64,000 nt of DNA from Pseudomonas sp. Irchel 3H7. Its GTDB lineage: Bacteria; Pseudomonadota; Gammaproteobacteria; Pseudomonadales; Pseudomonadaceae. The notes beneath the pieces are model-generated. The model was not told where the DNA came from and made no database searches. It saw nothing but the letters and a program-made list of their open reading frames with translations. The stretch is taken from assembly GCF_900187605.1 (NCBI RefSeq), contig NZ_FYEA01000016.1:1-64000 (forward strand). Reading direction: 5' to 3'. Position 1 is the stretch's first letter. Each line of letters begins with the position of its first letter. This document shows positions 8,594-17,577 of the stretch, one piece after another. A program made the translations under genes and the position numbers.

Positions 8594-10351
8594 TCAGTTC
8601 CAGGCGCCTTGTGGGCGGTTTGCACGCAGGTAGTCGGCAAATGGATCGCTGTTGGCAACTGCAACGCCGTGTTGTTCCAGATAGACACCCGGCTTGAAGT
8701 TCGTGCCTGGCGACGGCGGGTTGATGCCGCTCGCCCATGCCCGTACATAGCGTCGTACATCCTGCTCCTTGCTGTTGAACACGCCGGAATCAAGGATGGT
8801 TTTGACATCCAGTTTTTCCTGTTGCGCACGCACGGCCGCCTGAGTACCGATGGCTTCCAGTTCAGCGACATATTTGTCCATGTCGAAGTAGCTGGCGGAC
8901 GCATCATGGCTGAGCGTGGCAGCCTGTTCGTACAATTGGCTGGAGTTGGCCAGGGCAAATATTTTCTGAACCGCGCTATCGACATCCAGGTAATCAGCGA
9001 TGCAAGACTCACGCAAGCCACACGTCGACAGAAAGTCGGAAATGCCTGTGGCCTTGTCGAAGCAAAGTACTGGAAGGCGAGCGCCCATGGCGTCGATGGC
9101 GACGTTTGGCAAAGGGTCCAGTCGGGACGAAATAAACAGCAAATCCGCTTCTTCGTAGGCAACTTCGATTGCCGATGTTTCATCCAGCATCACGAAACGA
9201 TCCTGCAGCCCGGATCGCTTGATCTGGTCGGCCAAATATACCGAATAGCCATCTTCTACATCAGGGTTGAATCCCTTGCCGATCCAGACGAAGCGAAACT
9301 TCTCGCCGCCAGGCGTCAGCATGGTTTTGATGGCGCACTGAATGAAAAGATCGGCACCTTTGCGGAAGTTGACGTAGCCGGCGCCGAGGATCACGAACTT
9401 TCTGTCGGTGTCGCTGGCAGGGCGCATTTTGTTGCGCAAGTAGTTGGCGTCATCTTGCTTCTTTTGCGCATCGGTTGCCTGCTGAGGCAGTACGCAGTGC
9501 CCCTGCGGAATGATGTGCGCGGTCAACGACAGCAGGGCCGGGCAGGAATCCTGTGCGCTTCTCCAGGTCAGGTCGGCGGAGAACACCAGGTCGCTGGACC
9601 ACAGTTTCGCATCGCTGAACAATGCGTTCGACTGAGGGTAGGCAGACGCAAATTCGTGGATCAGAGGGATGGCAGGAACAAAGTGTCGGGCCAATGGCTC
9701 CAGAACGACACGGCACTCCATGCTATTAACCAGTGCGAATTTGAAGTTGTAATCACTGCACAGTTTCTCGATGGCGAACTGTGTGTATTGAACGTTGTTC
9801 TTCAGCCGAGGGCTGGCCATTGTGGCGACGGCAGCGGCTTCGAAAGATTCAAGAAGTGCGCCTTGACCCAACAACAAAGCCACCACGTTGTAACGGCTGG
9901 CCAAGCGCTCGACCAGATTGAGTGCAAGTATTGGAGCACCGGAACGGGACGCTTCATGGCTGACCACCATGACTGTTTCGCGCGCCGGATCAAAAGCGCG
10001 GTTATTCGACAGCTTGATTTCTGGCAGGGTGACTATCCGCCAGCTTTCTTGATGACCGTGGTTCAGATAGTGAGCGACCGGATCCATGGCTGTACCCAGG
10101 TCCGGATTGAGCTTCAGGTACAGCGCCGGGTCGAAATTCGCCGGAAGCTTAACGCGATTGGCGACAGTGGCCTGGCGTTTAGCAACCACTGGCTCAACCG
10201 CTTCAACGGCCGGGATGGCTGGAACGGCTTCGGCTTGAACAGAGATCAATGGCTCGCTTTGAACCGGCGCAGACACTTCAGGAGTTCTCAGGATTTCTGA
10301 TTCTTTGTTGGAAAACTTGAGAAGTTTTGAGAGAAACCTGTTGCGAGCCAA
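8594..10351 (-). CDS. Large GT4-type glycosyltransferase
   Basis: A 585-residue protein. After a low-complexity N-terminus rich in Val, Glu, Ala and Pro (residues 20-65), there is a short module N-F-D-P-A-L-Y-L-K-L-N-P-D-L ... H-Y-L-N-H-G near 73-98. A related module, N-F-K-P-G-V-Y-L ... D-P-F-A-D-Y-L, closes the protein. Between them is a two-Rossmann glycosyltransferase core with G-A-G-Y-V-N-F-R-K-G-A-D-L-F and F-I-S-S-R-L-D-P-L-P-N-V-A-I-D-A-M-G, typical of GT4 family enzymes. It probably acts on cell-surface polysaccharide or protein glycosylation in the cytoplasm. The start is TTG, supported by AAGGAA seven bases upstream. No other glycan genes are adjacent, so the acceptor is unknown. 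Confidence 0.8.
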   Translation of the reverse strand: MARNRFLSKLLKFSNKESEILRTPEVSAPVQSEPLISVQAEAVPAIPAVEAVEPVVAKRQATVANRVKLPANFDPALYLKLNPDLGTAMDPVAHYLNHGHQESWRIVTLPEIKLSNNRAFDPARETVMVVSHEASRSGAPILALNLVERLASRYNVVALLLGQGALLESFEAAAVATMASPRLKNNVQYTQFAIEKLCSDYNFKFALVNSMECRVVLEPLARHFVPAIPLIHEFASAYPQSNALFSDAKLWSSDLVFSADLTWRSAQDSCPALLSLTAHIIPQGHCVLPQQATDAQKKQDDANYLRNKMRPASDTDRKFVILGAGYVNFRKGADLFIQCAIKTMLTPGGEKFRFVWIGKGFNPDVEDGYSVYLADQIKRSGLQDRFVMLDETSAIEVAYEEADLLFISSRLDPLPNVAIDAMGARLPVLCFDKATGISDFLSTCGLRESCIADYLDVDSAVQKIFALANSSQLYEQAATLSHDASASYFDMDKYVAELEAIGTQAAVRAQQEKLDVKTILDSGVFNSKEQDVRRYVRAWASGINPPSPGTNFKPGVYLEQHGVAVANSDPFADYLRANRPQGAWN

Positions 10352-10772
10352 AATCTGTTCCTTTTAATTGAGCTGTATCAAAAACGAAGTCTACCGGGGA
10401 GATTACCCATGGGAGGCAGAGGCTGCCGGGGTGCGCCTCTGGTTCTCTTTATAAAGTAATATCCGCGGTCAGCGCATGGCTGACAATTACTGCAATTCGT
10501 CGTCAACCGAGCAGGGACGGCGCTTCCGTGCCGGTTGTGCATCATACACATTTTGTACAGCTTTCAGATGAATGTTGACATGCAAGACAGGTGTTTTTTC
10601 AACTTCGTTACACAGTTGTGACCAGTTGATGATCATTTCTCGGGTGTTTACCGCCGAAACGCCAATACTTTGGCGATATTGGTGTGCGGAACATTGGCGC
10701 TTTGCGGATTGAGAGTGCTTCAAGAAGACCTTGTCGGCACCTGTGAAGTGGACTCGGTTTGAGACGCCAGTT
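10352..10772. other. Intergenic region without a supported gene
   Basis: About 420 bp separate the glycosyltransferase start from the end of the periplasmic dehydratase gene. The segment is more A+T-rich than its flanks and contains a loose dyad, CCAATA and TATTGG about 10 bp apart near 10670-10692. It probably holds the glycosyltransferase promoter and a long leader. No small gene with a ribosome site was recognised. Confidence 0.4.
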
Positions 10773-11564
10773 TTAGAGGGGCGCAGGCACCGCAATCCAT
10801 TCGCTCAAAGTTTTCTGGTAAGTACCGGTGACTTTGCTCAAGTGCAGCCACTGATCGACATACAGTTTCCAGCTGATGTCATCGCGCGGCAGCAGATAAG
10901 CCTTCTCGCCATATTGCATGTACTGATGCGGATTGACCGCGCACAAGCCCGGTTTGAGTTTCTGCTGATACAGCGCTTCCGAGGCGTCGGTGATCATCAC
11001 GTCGGCCTTGTTGTCGAGCAGTTGCTGGAAGATCGTCACGTTGTCGTGCAGGGCCAGTTGCGCCTTGGGCAGGAAGGCGTGGACGAAGGCCTCATTGGTG
11101 CCGCCAGCGGGTTCGACCAGACGCACAGCGGGCTGGTTGATCTGTTCGACGGTCTGGTACTTGCTGACATCGGCGCAGCGCACCAGCGGAATCTTGCCGT
11201 CGGTGTCGAGGGTATTGCTGAAGTAGGCTTTTTTCTGCCGTTCGAGCGTCACCGAGATGCCGCCCATGGCGATGTCGCACTTGCCGGCCTGCATGTCCGG
11301 CATCAGGGTTTTCCAGGTGGTTTGCACCCATTGCACTTTGACCCCGAGGCTGTCGGCCAGCGAACGGGCCATGGCGATGTCGATGCCTTCGAAATCGCCG
11401 TCGGGGCGTTTGAAGGTGTAGGGCTTGTAGTCGCCGGTGGTGCACACGCGCAACTGGCCCTGTTGCTGAATGCTGTCGAGGTGCGAAAGGGTTTGCTCGG
11501 CATGGGCGCCGGCGGCCAGGGTCAGCAGGCCGCAGAGGATCATCGTGCTTTTTAGTGTTGTCAT
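10773..11564 (-). CDS. pheC: Periplasmic cyclohexadienyl dehydratase-like protein
   Basis: A 263-residue exported protein with a cleavable signal peptide (L-T-L-A-A-G-A-H-A). It has the periplasmic binding-protein fold and follows P. aeruginosa PheC closely: T-T-G-D-Y-K-P-Y, D-I-A-M-G-G-I-S-V-T-L-E-R-Q, G-G-T-N-E-A-F, D-N-V-T-I-F-Q-Q and E-K-A-Y-L-L-P-R-D. PheC converts prephenate to phenylpyruvate or arogenate to phenylalanine in the periplasm. The start at 11564 is chosen because the signal peptide begins there. It lies 60 bp after copD, on the same strand but probably in a separate unit. An amino-acid binding protein without catalysis remains possible, since the two share the fold. Confidence 0.7.
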   Translation of the reverse strand: MTTLKSTMILCGLLTLAAGAHAEQTLSHLDSIQQQGQLRVCTTGDYKPYTFKRPDGDFEGIDIAMARSLADSLGVKVQWVQTTWKTLMPDMQAGKCDIAMGGISVTLERQKKAYFSNTLDTDGKIPLVRCADVSKYQTVEQINQPAVRLVEPAGGTNEAFVHAFLPKAQLALHDNVTIFQQLLDNKADVMITDASEALYQQKLKPGLCAVNPHQYMQYGEKAYLLPRDDISWKLYVDQWLHLSKVTGTYQKTLSEWIAVPAPL

Positions 11565-11623
11565 TGCGATCGGGGCTTCTGATAAGGACGGTGGCCCAGT
11601 GTAGTGAAAGGCTTTCCCGGGTG

Positions 11624-12493
11624 TCATCCTGCTTCCGGGCTTAACGTGCCGAGCCACGCTACCAGTGCCACGATCAACAATGCGATTGCCAGTTCAACTA
11701 CCACGCTGCGCCTTAGCGCATTGGCCGCGATGGCATGCTGCCCATCGCGCAACGATTGTTGCAGTGACGGGCCAAGGTGAAAGCGATTCAGCGCCGCCAA
11801 CACCAGCATCCCTGCGAACAACAGAATCTTGATCGCCAGCAGAATCCCGTAAGTGCCGAGCAAGACTTCACCCAGCTTCGGGCCGACGATAAACAGGTAA
11901 TTCACCACGCCGGTAATCGACAGCGTCAGCACAATTACTGCACCGATCCACTCAAAGCGCCGAACCGCAAACGCCAGCGAACGAATGCGAGCCTCATCGA
12001 CCGGCCCCCGCGCCATCAACACCAGCGCCAGCATCGCACCCAGCCACGCGCCCGCCGCGAGCAGGTGCAGAATGTCGCTGAGAAAATGCCAGAACCGCAG
12101 TGCTCCGTCGTCCATCGCCCCGTGTCCGCTCCAGGCCAAAGAGGCGAGGGCGACAGCGCCGGCAATCGATGCGAGCCATAAACCCGGTCTGATCAACAGC
12201 ACAATCAGGGCAATCATCCGCACTGCCCACGCCAGCCCGATGTCGGTTTCCAGCAGCATCATTTGCAGATGCGGCCACAGCGCCGCGAGCGCCGTTTCGC
12301 CGCTCATGGCGCGGGTCATCAGCAACAGTCCCGCCATCGACAACAGCGCCCCGATCAACGCCATCCCGCGCAGCATCGGCCGCAACCGCAGCAGCGCATC
12401 AGTGCTGTACAGCGCAAACAACGCCAGCCCGAACAACAGCAGCAAATCCACATACAACGTAAACCGCAGGACGATGTTGATCAGCTCAGCCAT
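11624..12493 (-). CDS. copD: CopD copper-resistance inner-membrane protein
   Basis: A 289-residue polytopic protein with about eight membrane helices and the layout of CopD/PcoD. It probably moves copper across the inner membrane in partnership with periplasmic CopC. Conserved features include F-W-H-F-L-S-D-I-L-H-L-L-A-A-G-A-W-L-G with His residues facing the membrane, and a W-S-G-H-G motif. The ATG is 3 bp past the copC stop, so the two are co-translated in a copABCD operon. A signal-free N-terminus is normal for the family. Confidence 0.9.
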   Translation of the reverse strand: MAELINIVLRFTLYVDLLLLFGLALFALYSTDALLRLRPMLRGMALIGALLSMAGLLLMTRAMSGETALAALWPHLQMMLLETDIGLAWAVRMIALIVLLIRPGLWLASIAGAVALASLAWSGHGAMDDGALRFWHFLSDILHLLAAGAWLGAMLALVLMARGPVDEARIRSLAFAVRRFEWIGAVIVLTLSITGVVNYLFIVGPKLGEVLLGTYGILLAIKILLFAGMLVLAALNRFHLGPSLQQSLRDGQHAIAANALRRSVVVELAIALLIVALVAWLGTLSPEAG

Positions 12494-12496
12494 CGC

Positions 12497-12871
12497 TTAC
12501 TTCACTTTGAACGTGACGTTGCCGGTGATCGGGTGCGTGTCGGAAGACACCGCGCGCCATTGGACTTGGTAGGTGCCGGCGGGCAGCGGCGCGAGCGGGG
12601 TGATCAGCATGCTTTTCGGGTCGCTGCCGGCGCTGACTTTGGCTTTCATCGGCATTGGTGAGTGGGCCATGCCGGGCATCTCGGTCATGACCAGTTTGGC
12701 GCCGGAGAATTGGGTCAGCAGGTTCTCGGAAAAGTGCAGTTCGATCTTGCCGGGCGCGGCGCCGTCGGCACCTTCGGCGGGCGTCGACGAGAGCAGTTTC
12801 GGGTGGGCTTGAGCGAGGCTGCTGAGGAGCAAGCCGCTGGCGAGTACAAGGGTGATTTTCAAGGTGCGCAT
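12497..12871 (-). CDS. copC: CopC periplasmic copper-binding protein
   Basis: A 124-residue CopC/YobA protein. The signal peptide ends at A-Q-A-H-P, leaving His as a near-terminal copper ligand, as in CopC. The beta-barrel ends with a conserved W-R-A-V-S-S-D-T-H-P-I-T-G-N-V-T-F motif containing the second copper-site His. A Met-rich loop, M-P-G-M-A-H-S-P-M-P-M, near residues 65-75 is suited to Cu(I). It lies third in the copABCD order and delivers periplasmic copper to CopD. Confidence 0.92.
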   Translation of the reverse strand: MRTLKITLVLASGLLLSSLAQAHPKLLSSTPAEGADGAAPGKIELHFSENLLTQFSGAKLVMTEMPGMAHSPMPMKAKVSAGSDPKSMLITPLAPLPAGTYQVQWRAVSSDTHPITGNVTFKVK

Positions 12872-12902
12872 GCAAGACCTCTGGGTTGTTTTCTATTGGA
12901 AT

Positions 12903-13775
12903 TCAGAACCACATCCGCACGCCAAGCACGAGCCGCGCTTCGCTGCGATCCTCGCCTTCTTCGCGTGCGTAATCGGCGCTGTTGCCGTAGGTGCGGTTCC
13001 ACGTCACGCCGATGTAAGGCGCAAATTCGCGGCGGATTTCATAGCGCAAACGCAGGCCGACTTCGCTGTTGGATAGCCCTGAACCGATGCCACGTTGCGC
13101 ATCGTTTTTGCCGTAGATATTGAGTTCAGCGGTGGGCTGCAGGATCAGGCGATTGCTCAGCAGGATGTCGTAGTCACCCTCGAACCGCAGCGCGCTCTGG
13201 CCGCCTTCGCCGATGAACGCAGTGGCCTCGGCTTCGAAGTTGTACAGCGCCATGCCCTGCACACCGAACGCGGCCCAAGTCTGCGGCGCGCCGGGTTTGA
13301 AGTCCTGACGCACGCCGCTGACCACATCCCACCACGGCGAAATCGCGTGGCCCCAGAGCGCTTGAATCTCGGCGTCTTCGGTCTTGCCGTTGCTGCGTTC
13401 ACCTTCGGAGCGCAGCCACAGGCGATCGATGTCGCCACCGATCCAGCCGGACAGATCCCAGGCCAACGCGCTGCCGTCATCGGCGTCCTGCCATTCGAGT
13501 TTGTCGGCGAGGAAGTACGTGTTGATCGCGCTGTCGTGGACTCGATGACCGCCGGGGCTGGTGAATACGGCGGCGCGGTCGGCGTCGGTCAGTGGCGGGA
13601 TCGGCGTGCGGCTTTCGGTCGGCGCGGCGGGCTGCATCATGCCGTCGTCCATGCTTTGCATCGCGGAATGATCCATGCCGGACATCTGGCTGTGGTCCAT
13701 GCCCGGCATGTCGCCGGCGGCCATCGCCGAACTGCCGATCAGTAACAAGGAAAGCGCGGTAAATCGAGTCATCAT
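12903..13775 (-). CDS. copB: CopB outer-membrane copper-resistance protein
   Basis: An outer-membrane protein of about 290 residues. After a signal peptide (L-L-L-I-G-S-S-A-M-A-A) comes a Met/His/Asp-rich segment, D-M-P-G-M-D-H-S-Q-M-S-G-M-D-H, for copper binding. The rest is a beta-barrel domain of the CopB family ending in R-M-W-F, with terminal aromatic Phe as expected for barrel assembly. ATG 13775 (or 13772) is preferred because AAGGGG lies just upstream. ATG 13787 overlaps the copA stop as ATGA and is an alternative. It is co-transcribed with copA. Confidence 0.88.
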   Translation of the reverse strand: MMTRFTALSLLLIGSSAMAAGDMPGMDHSQMSGMDHSAMQSMDDGMMQPAAPTESRTPIPPLTDADRAAVFTSPGGHRVHDSAINTYFLADKLEWQDADDGSALAWDLSGWIGGDIDRLWLRSEGERSNGKTEDAEIQALWGHAISPWWDVVSGVRQDFKPGAPQTWAAFGVQGMALYNFEAEATAFIGEGGQSALRFEGDYDILLSNRLILQPTAELNIYGKNDAQRGIGSGLSNSEVGLRLRYEIRREFAPYIGVTWNRTYGNSADYAREEGEDRSEARLVLGVRMWF

Positions 13776-13783
13776 CGGCCCCT

Positions 13784-15481
13784 TCATTCTTCTACCCGCA
13801 CTTCGCGGAACATGCCCGTTTCCATGTGGTACAGCAGGTGGCAGTGATAGGCCCAGCGACCCAGTGCGTCGGCGGTCACGCGGTAGGAGCGGCGGGTGCC
13901 GGGCGGCATGTCGATGGTGTGTTTGCGCACCTGGAAGTCGCCGTTTTCGTCTTCCAGATCGCTCCACATGCCGTGCAAGTGAATCGGGTGGGTCATCATC
14001 GTGTCGTTGACCAGCACCAGACGGATGCGCTCGCCGTACTTCAGCCGCAAGGGTTCGGCGTCGGAGAATTTGATGCCGTTGAACGACCAGGCGAATTTTT
14101 CCATATGGCCGGTCAGGTGCAACTCGACCGTGCGGCTTGGATCGCGGCCATCCGGGTCTGCGAAGGTGCTGCGCAGGTCGGCGTAGGTGAGCACGCGACG
14201 GCCGTTGTTGCGCAGGCCGAGGCCGGGGTCGTTGAGTTTCGGCGCGGTGGTCATGGCTTGCATGTCGACCAGCGGGTTGTCTGTTTCGCTGTCGGGATGG
14301 GATTGCATCGGACCCATCGTCGAGTGATCCATGGCGCTCATGTCCATCGAGCCGTGATCCATGCCACCCATACCCATGTCGTCCATGCTCACCAGCGGGC
14401 GCGGATCCAGAACTGGTACGGGCGCCGATAGCCCGGCGCGAGTGGCGAGGGTGCCACGGGCAAAACCGCTGCGATCCATGGCCTGAGCAAACAGGGTGTA
14501 CGCCTCGGCGTCCGGCTCGATGATGACGTCGTAAGTCTCGGCCACGGCGATGCGCAATTCATCGACGCTGACCGGTTTGACGTGCAGGCCGTCCGCCGCG
14601 ACCACGGTCATTTTCAGCCCGGGAATACGTATGTCGAAGTAGGTCATCGCCGAACCGTTGATCAGGCGCAGGCGCAGTTTTTCGCCGGGGCGGAACAACC
14701 CGGTCCAGTTGTTATCCGGCGCGTGGCCATTCATCAGGAAGGTGTAGGTGGCGCCACTGACGTCGGCAATGTCAGTGGGGTTCATCTTCATCTGCGCCCA
14801 CATCTTGCGATCGGCAACGGTGGCGCCCCAGCCTTTTTCGCTGACGTCATCGATGAAATCGCCGACGGTGCGTTTGTCGAAGTTGTAGTAGTCGGACTGT
14901 TTTTTCAGGGTCTTCATCAGGCTGGCCGGGTCTTCGTCGCTCCAGTCACTGAGCATCACCACAAACTCGCGGTCGTAGTGGAATGGCTCAGGGTCTTTGG
15001 CGTCGATCACCAGCGGGCCGTAGACGCCGGCCTGTTCCTGTAGCCCGGAATGACTGTGATACCAGTAGGTGCCGTTCTGCCGCACCTTGAATTGATAGAC
15101 GTACACGCCACCCGGTTCGATGCCGTGAAAACTCAGGCCCGGTACGCCGTCCATGTTCGCCGGCAGCAGAATGCCGTGCCAGTGAATCGAGGTGCTGGCG
15201 CTGAGCCGGTTGCGCACCCGCAGCGTCACCGTGTCGCCTTCGCGCCAACGTAGCAGGGGGCCGGGCAAGCTGCCGTTGATGGTCATCGCCGTGCGTGGGT
15301 TGCCGGTGAAGTTGACCGGGGTTTCGCCGATGAACAGCTCGAAGTCGCTGCCGCTCAGTTCATCCAATTGACCGGGCGCATTCAGCGCCCAGACCGGCGT
15401 GCGCCACAGGCCGAGGCCACCGAGCAGACTGCCGGCGGCGAGGCCTTTGACGAAGGTGCGTCGTGATGGGTTGGAAGGCAT
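13784..15481 (-). CDS. copA: CopA multicopper oxidase
   Basis: A 565-residue periplasmic copper oxidase. The N-terminus has a Tat signal, R-R-T-F-V-K-G, implying export after folding. Copper motifs in order: H-W-H-G near residue 98, H-S-H-S-G near 140, H-P-I-H-L-H-G-M-W near 508 and H-C-H-L-L-Y-H-M-E-T-G-M near 548, which together supply type 1, 2 and 3 sites. A Met/His/Asp-rich insert (D-M-G-M-G-G-M-D-H-G-S-M-D) near residue 365 probably binds Cu(I). It is the first gene of copABCD and likely oxidises Cu(I) to limit toxicity. No copRS regulator pair or obvious cop box is visible nearby. Confidence 0.93.
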   Translation of the reverse strand: MPSNPSRRTFVKGLAAGSLLGGLGLWRTPVWALNAPGQLDELSGSDFELFIGETPVNFTGNPRTAMTINGSLPGPLLRWREGDTVTLRVRNRLSASTSIHWHGILLPANMDGVPGLSFHGIEPGGVYVYQFKVRQNGTYWYHSHSGLQEQAGVYGPLVIDAKDPEPFHYDREFVVMLSDWSDEDPASLMKTLKKQSDYYNFDKRTVGDFIDDVSEKGWGATVADRKMWAQMKMNPTDIADVSGATYTFLMNGHAPDNNWTGLFRPGEKLRLRLINGSAMTYFDIRIPGLKMTVVAADGLHVKPVSVDELRIAVAETYDVIIEPDAEAYTLFAQAMDRSGFARGTLATRAGLSAPVPVLDPRPLVSMDDMGMGGMDHGSMDMSAMDHSTMGPMQSHPDSETDNPLVDMQAMTTAPKLNDPGLGLRNNGRRVLTYADLRSTFADPDGRDPSRTVELHLTGHMEKFAWSFNGIKFSDAEPLRLKYGERIRLVLVNDTMMTHPIHLHGMWSDLEDENGDFQVRKHTIDMPPGTRRSYRVTADALGRWAYHCHLLYHMETGMFREVRVEE

Positions 15482-15534
15482 GCGCTGGAAATCCCCGTTT
15501 GACTCATGACGAGGAGGCTAACCAGCGCCGGCTT

Positions 15535-16806
15535 TCAGTTAGCTGAGTAGGGGATTACAGTTTTGACAGGTTCAGCCAATTGCTCAATGCGGCGTTGGAG
15601 TTGGAAGACCTGTGGCGATAGGTGAATCGGCTTGAGAATGGCTGAGCGCAAGTGATCCCAGCCAACGACGTGTTCAGCACGCTGCTGCCAGCTGAGTAGC
15701 GGCGCAAGCCCTGGACGCAACGGTTTCTGAGTGACCTTGCTGTTACGTGTGGCGATGCAAAAGTGTGTGTAGCGAGGCAATTCATACAGGTTCAAACGCT
15801 GCAGGTCTCTGCTGCACAACAGCAAGATGTCGCCAAAGGTGAACAATGGAAACGCCGTGACTTCGATCTTTTGTTTTTCATTGAGTGTGGTTCGCCAAAG
15901 TCTGTTATCCAGATCGTCCAGGCTGATGTTTTCGTCAAGTATGAATCGCGCCGGCTGCTGACGAATCGCCAGATTTCCAGCGGCTGCGTAGGTGATGCTT
16001 GGCATTGCACCTGGCGATAAAAGAAGAAACCCGCTGAACAGAACCAGTGCTGTTGCGATTCCATAAGCGATACGCGCAAAGACATGGCCTCTGCTGATAT
16101 AAAAAATCAAAATCGGGACGAGACTGAAAATGAGTGTGCCGAGGGAAAACAACCCGACAACCACTACCGCCTGCGCATTATCTTCGCCGACGTAGGTCTC
16201 GAGGATCAGCAATGTGGGGAGTGACGCACACAGAACGGCTAAGCCGATCATGCTACCGATCAAGAGTCGGAAACCGTTTTTCTTCCAGCCTCCCATTCGT
16301 CGGGTGTTTTTGTTGAAAATCTTTCGAAAGCGTTTGAACAGGAAAAGTGCGAAGTAGGCCAGCAGGGTCATGGAAAAAACAAACAGCATCGAACCTGCGG
16401 CGCTGAATGCGTTCGGGAAATTGAAAAGCAGAGAAATGAAGGTACCAAAGCCAAAACACATAGGAAGCAGCAAAAAGGCAGCGATCTGTTTGTGCCTTTT
16501 TGGCACTTTTTCGAACATCGAAACGGTGATTCCGTAGAACCATGCGCTGGCGGAGAGTACGCCAAGGTAGCCCACCATGATCAGCACGATCAGTAAAAGC
16601 CAGATAGCAAGGGCTGACTTGGCATCGCTGCCTGCCAGGAAAAGGTCAGTACGACCAATTGCCCGGGTGTAGACGTAAAGCCCAAGGATTGCCAACCCCG
16701 CGCCGAGAAAGCCCAGAGTGACGGTGATCTGGCTCCAGTAATCAAGAACACGTTTGAAGTTGCGCTTAAAAAACTGGGTGAACGTTGGTGCGGTCGAAGC
16801 ATCCAT
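15535..16806 (-). CDS. Unknown polytopic membrane protein with C-terminal soluble domain
   Basis: A 423-residue protein I do not recognise. Roughly seven hydrophobic segments span residues 20-285, with Lys/Arg-rich connecting loops (F-K-R-F-R-K-I-F-N-K-N-T-R-R). A soluble tail of about 130 residues follows, containing R-F-I-L-D-E-N-I-S-L-D-D-L-D-N-R-L-W and a helical end. ATG 16806 is preferred over an in-frame TTG at 16854, which lies inside a hairpin. Base composition is more A+T-rich than in the flanking cop genes, suggesting transfer. The next gene upstream on the same strand is also unknown, and a decayed T6SS-type cassette lies 2 kb away. An immunity or stress role is possible but unproven. 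Confidence 0.6.
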   Translation of the reverse strand: MDASTAPTFTQFFKRNFKRVLDYWSQITVTLGFLGAGLAILGLYVYTRAIGRTDLFLAGSDAKSALAIWLLLIVLIMVGYLGVLSASAWFYGITVSMFEKVPKRHKQIAAFLLLPMCFGFGTFISLLFNFPNAFSAAGSMLFVFSMTLLAYFALFLFKRFRKIFNKNTRRMGGWKKNGFRLLIGSMIGLAVLCASLPTLLILETYVGEDNAQAVVVVGLFSLGTLIFSLVPILIFYISRGHVFARIAYGIATALVLFSGFLLLSPGAMPSITYAAAGNLAIRQQPARFILDENISLDDLDNRLWRTTLNEKQKIEVTAFPLFTFGDILLLCSRDLQRLNLYELPRYTHFCIATRNSKVTQKPLRPGLAPLLSWQQRAEHVVGWDHLRSAILKPIHLSPQVFQLQRRIEQLAEPVKTVIPYSAN

Positions 16807-16853
16807 GCGTAAAGGCTTTCCATCGATTTTGGTTTGTGGGTCCTGTAACGACA

Positions 16854-16886
16854 AACGGCCAGAATTCTTTAGGAAGTCTGGCCGTT
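16854..16886 (-). terminator. Hairpin between two unknown genes
   Basis: A perfect 10-bp stem AACGGCCAGA / TCTGGCCGTT with a 13-base loop follows the 156-residue gene on the minus strand and precedes the membrane-protein gene. On the minus strand the hairpin runs into TTTGTCG. It plausibly terminates the upstream gene, making the two separate units. Confidence 0.5.
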
Positions 16887-16941
16887 GAAATGGCGGGCCC
16901 GTGTTGCTCCGGGCAGGAGCTCTTGTGGTGGCGTGGAGAAT

Positions 16942-17412
16942 TTAAAGTCCCAATCCTTCCTGCACCGCCAGCAACAGATTGTTTTCGGTCAGCGCAATGG
17001 CATCCAGCTGCTGGCCTGTTTCAATCGACTGCATCCACCAATGGCTTTCACCGTGCTCATCCACGGTACGCAGCAGATAAGTGTCTGTGGCTGACGGGCT
17101 GATCTGCACCCGCCCGGCGCCATCCTCGGTAAACCGCGCAATGGGATCGAATGTCAGGCTTTGATGGTTGGCTTCGATCACCAGTTGGTCGATGGCGTAA
17201 TCGTGGGATTCACCATCCGGTGAAGTTTCGCAAACATGCGTAGGATTTCGCCGAATCTTCAGTCCTACTTCGGTGACGGGCTGCAACCACGCCTCAATGC
17301 GGTGGTACAAGTCATACACCTGAGCAGGCCAGCAATCGATTTCCAGTGCCGCATCCGCGTGGGTATGCCGGGTTTGCTTGAGTTTGGCGGCGAGTTCGTC
17401 TGCTTTACTCAT
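16942..17412 (-). CDS. Conserved hypothetical protein, 156 residues
   Basis: An acidic cytoplasmic protein with no signal peptide, membrane helix or recognisable domain. The N-terminus is helical (S-K-A-D-E-L-A-A-K-L-K-Q). The remainder looks like a beta-rich domain with a conserved-looking aromatic stretch, S-H-W-W-M-Q-S-I-E-T-G. AGGG sits nine bases before the ATG. It is divergent from the RNase T2 gene. A role as an adaptor or immunity-type protein would fit the local context, but nothing in the sequence demonstrates it. Confidence 0.6.
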   Translation of the reverse strand: MSKADELAAKLKQTRHTHADAALEIDCWPAQVYDLYHRIEAWLQPVTEVGLKIRRNPTHVCETSPDGESHDYAIDQLVIEANHQSLTFDPIARFTEDGAGRVQISPSATDTYLLRTVDEHGESHWWMQSIETGQQLDAIALTENNLLLAVQEGLGL

Positions 17413-17577
17413 TTTGGTTCCCTAGGTTTGGTGGCTGCCTGTTAATCGTAGACCTTTCAACGGCGTACGGCGTTGCCTTGCGTCATGCGCTTGCAACACA
17501 AGCGTGTCGAAATCAGCGCTGGCCAAGTCGGTCAGGATCGAAAACCATGGACGCAGGCGTCCCAAAGGAGTGGGTAC

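Noticed and set aside
15482..15534. CopR-type cop box before copA
   Set aside because: The short gap was scanned by eye and no convincing inverted match was seen.
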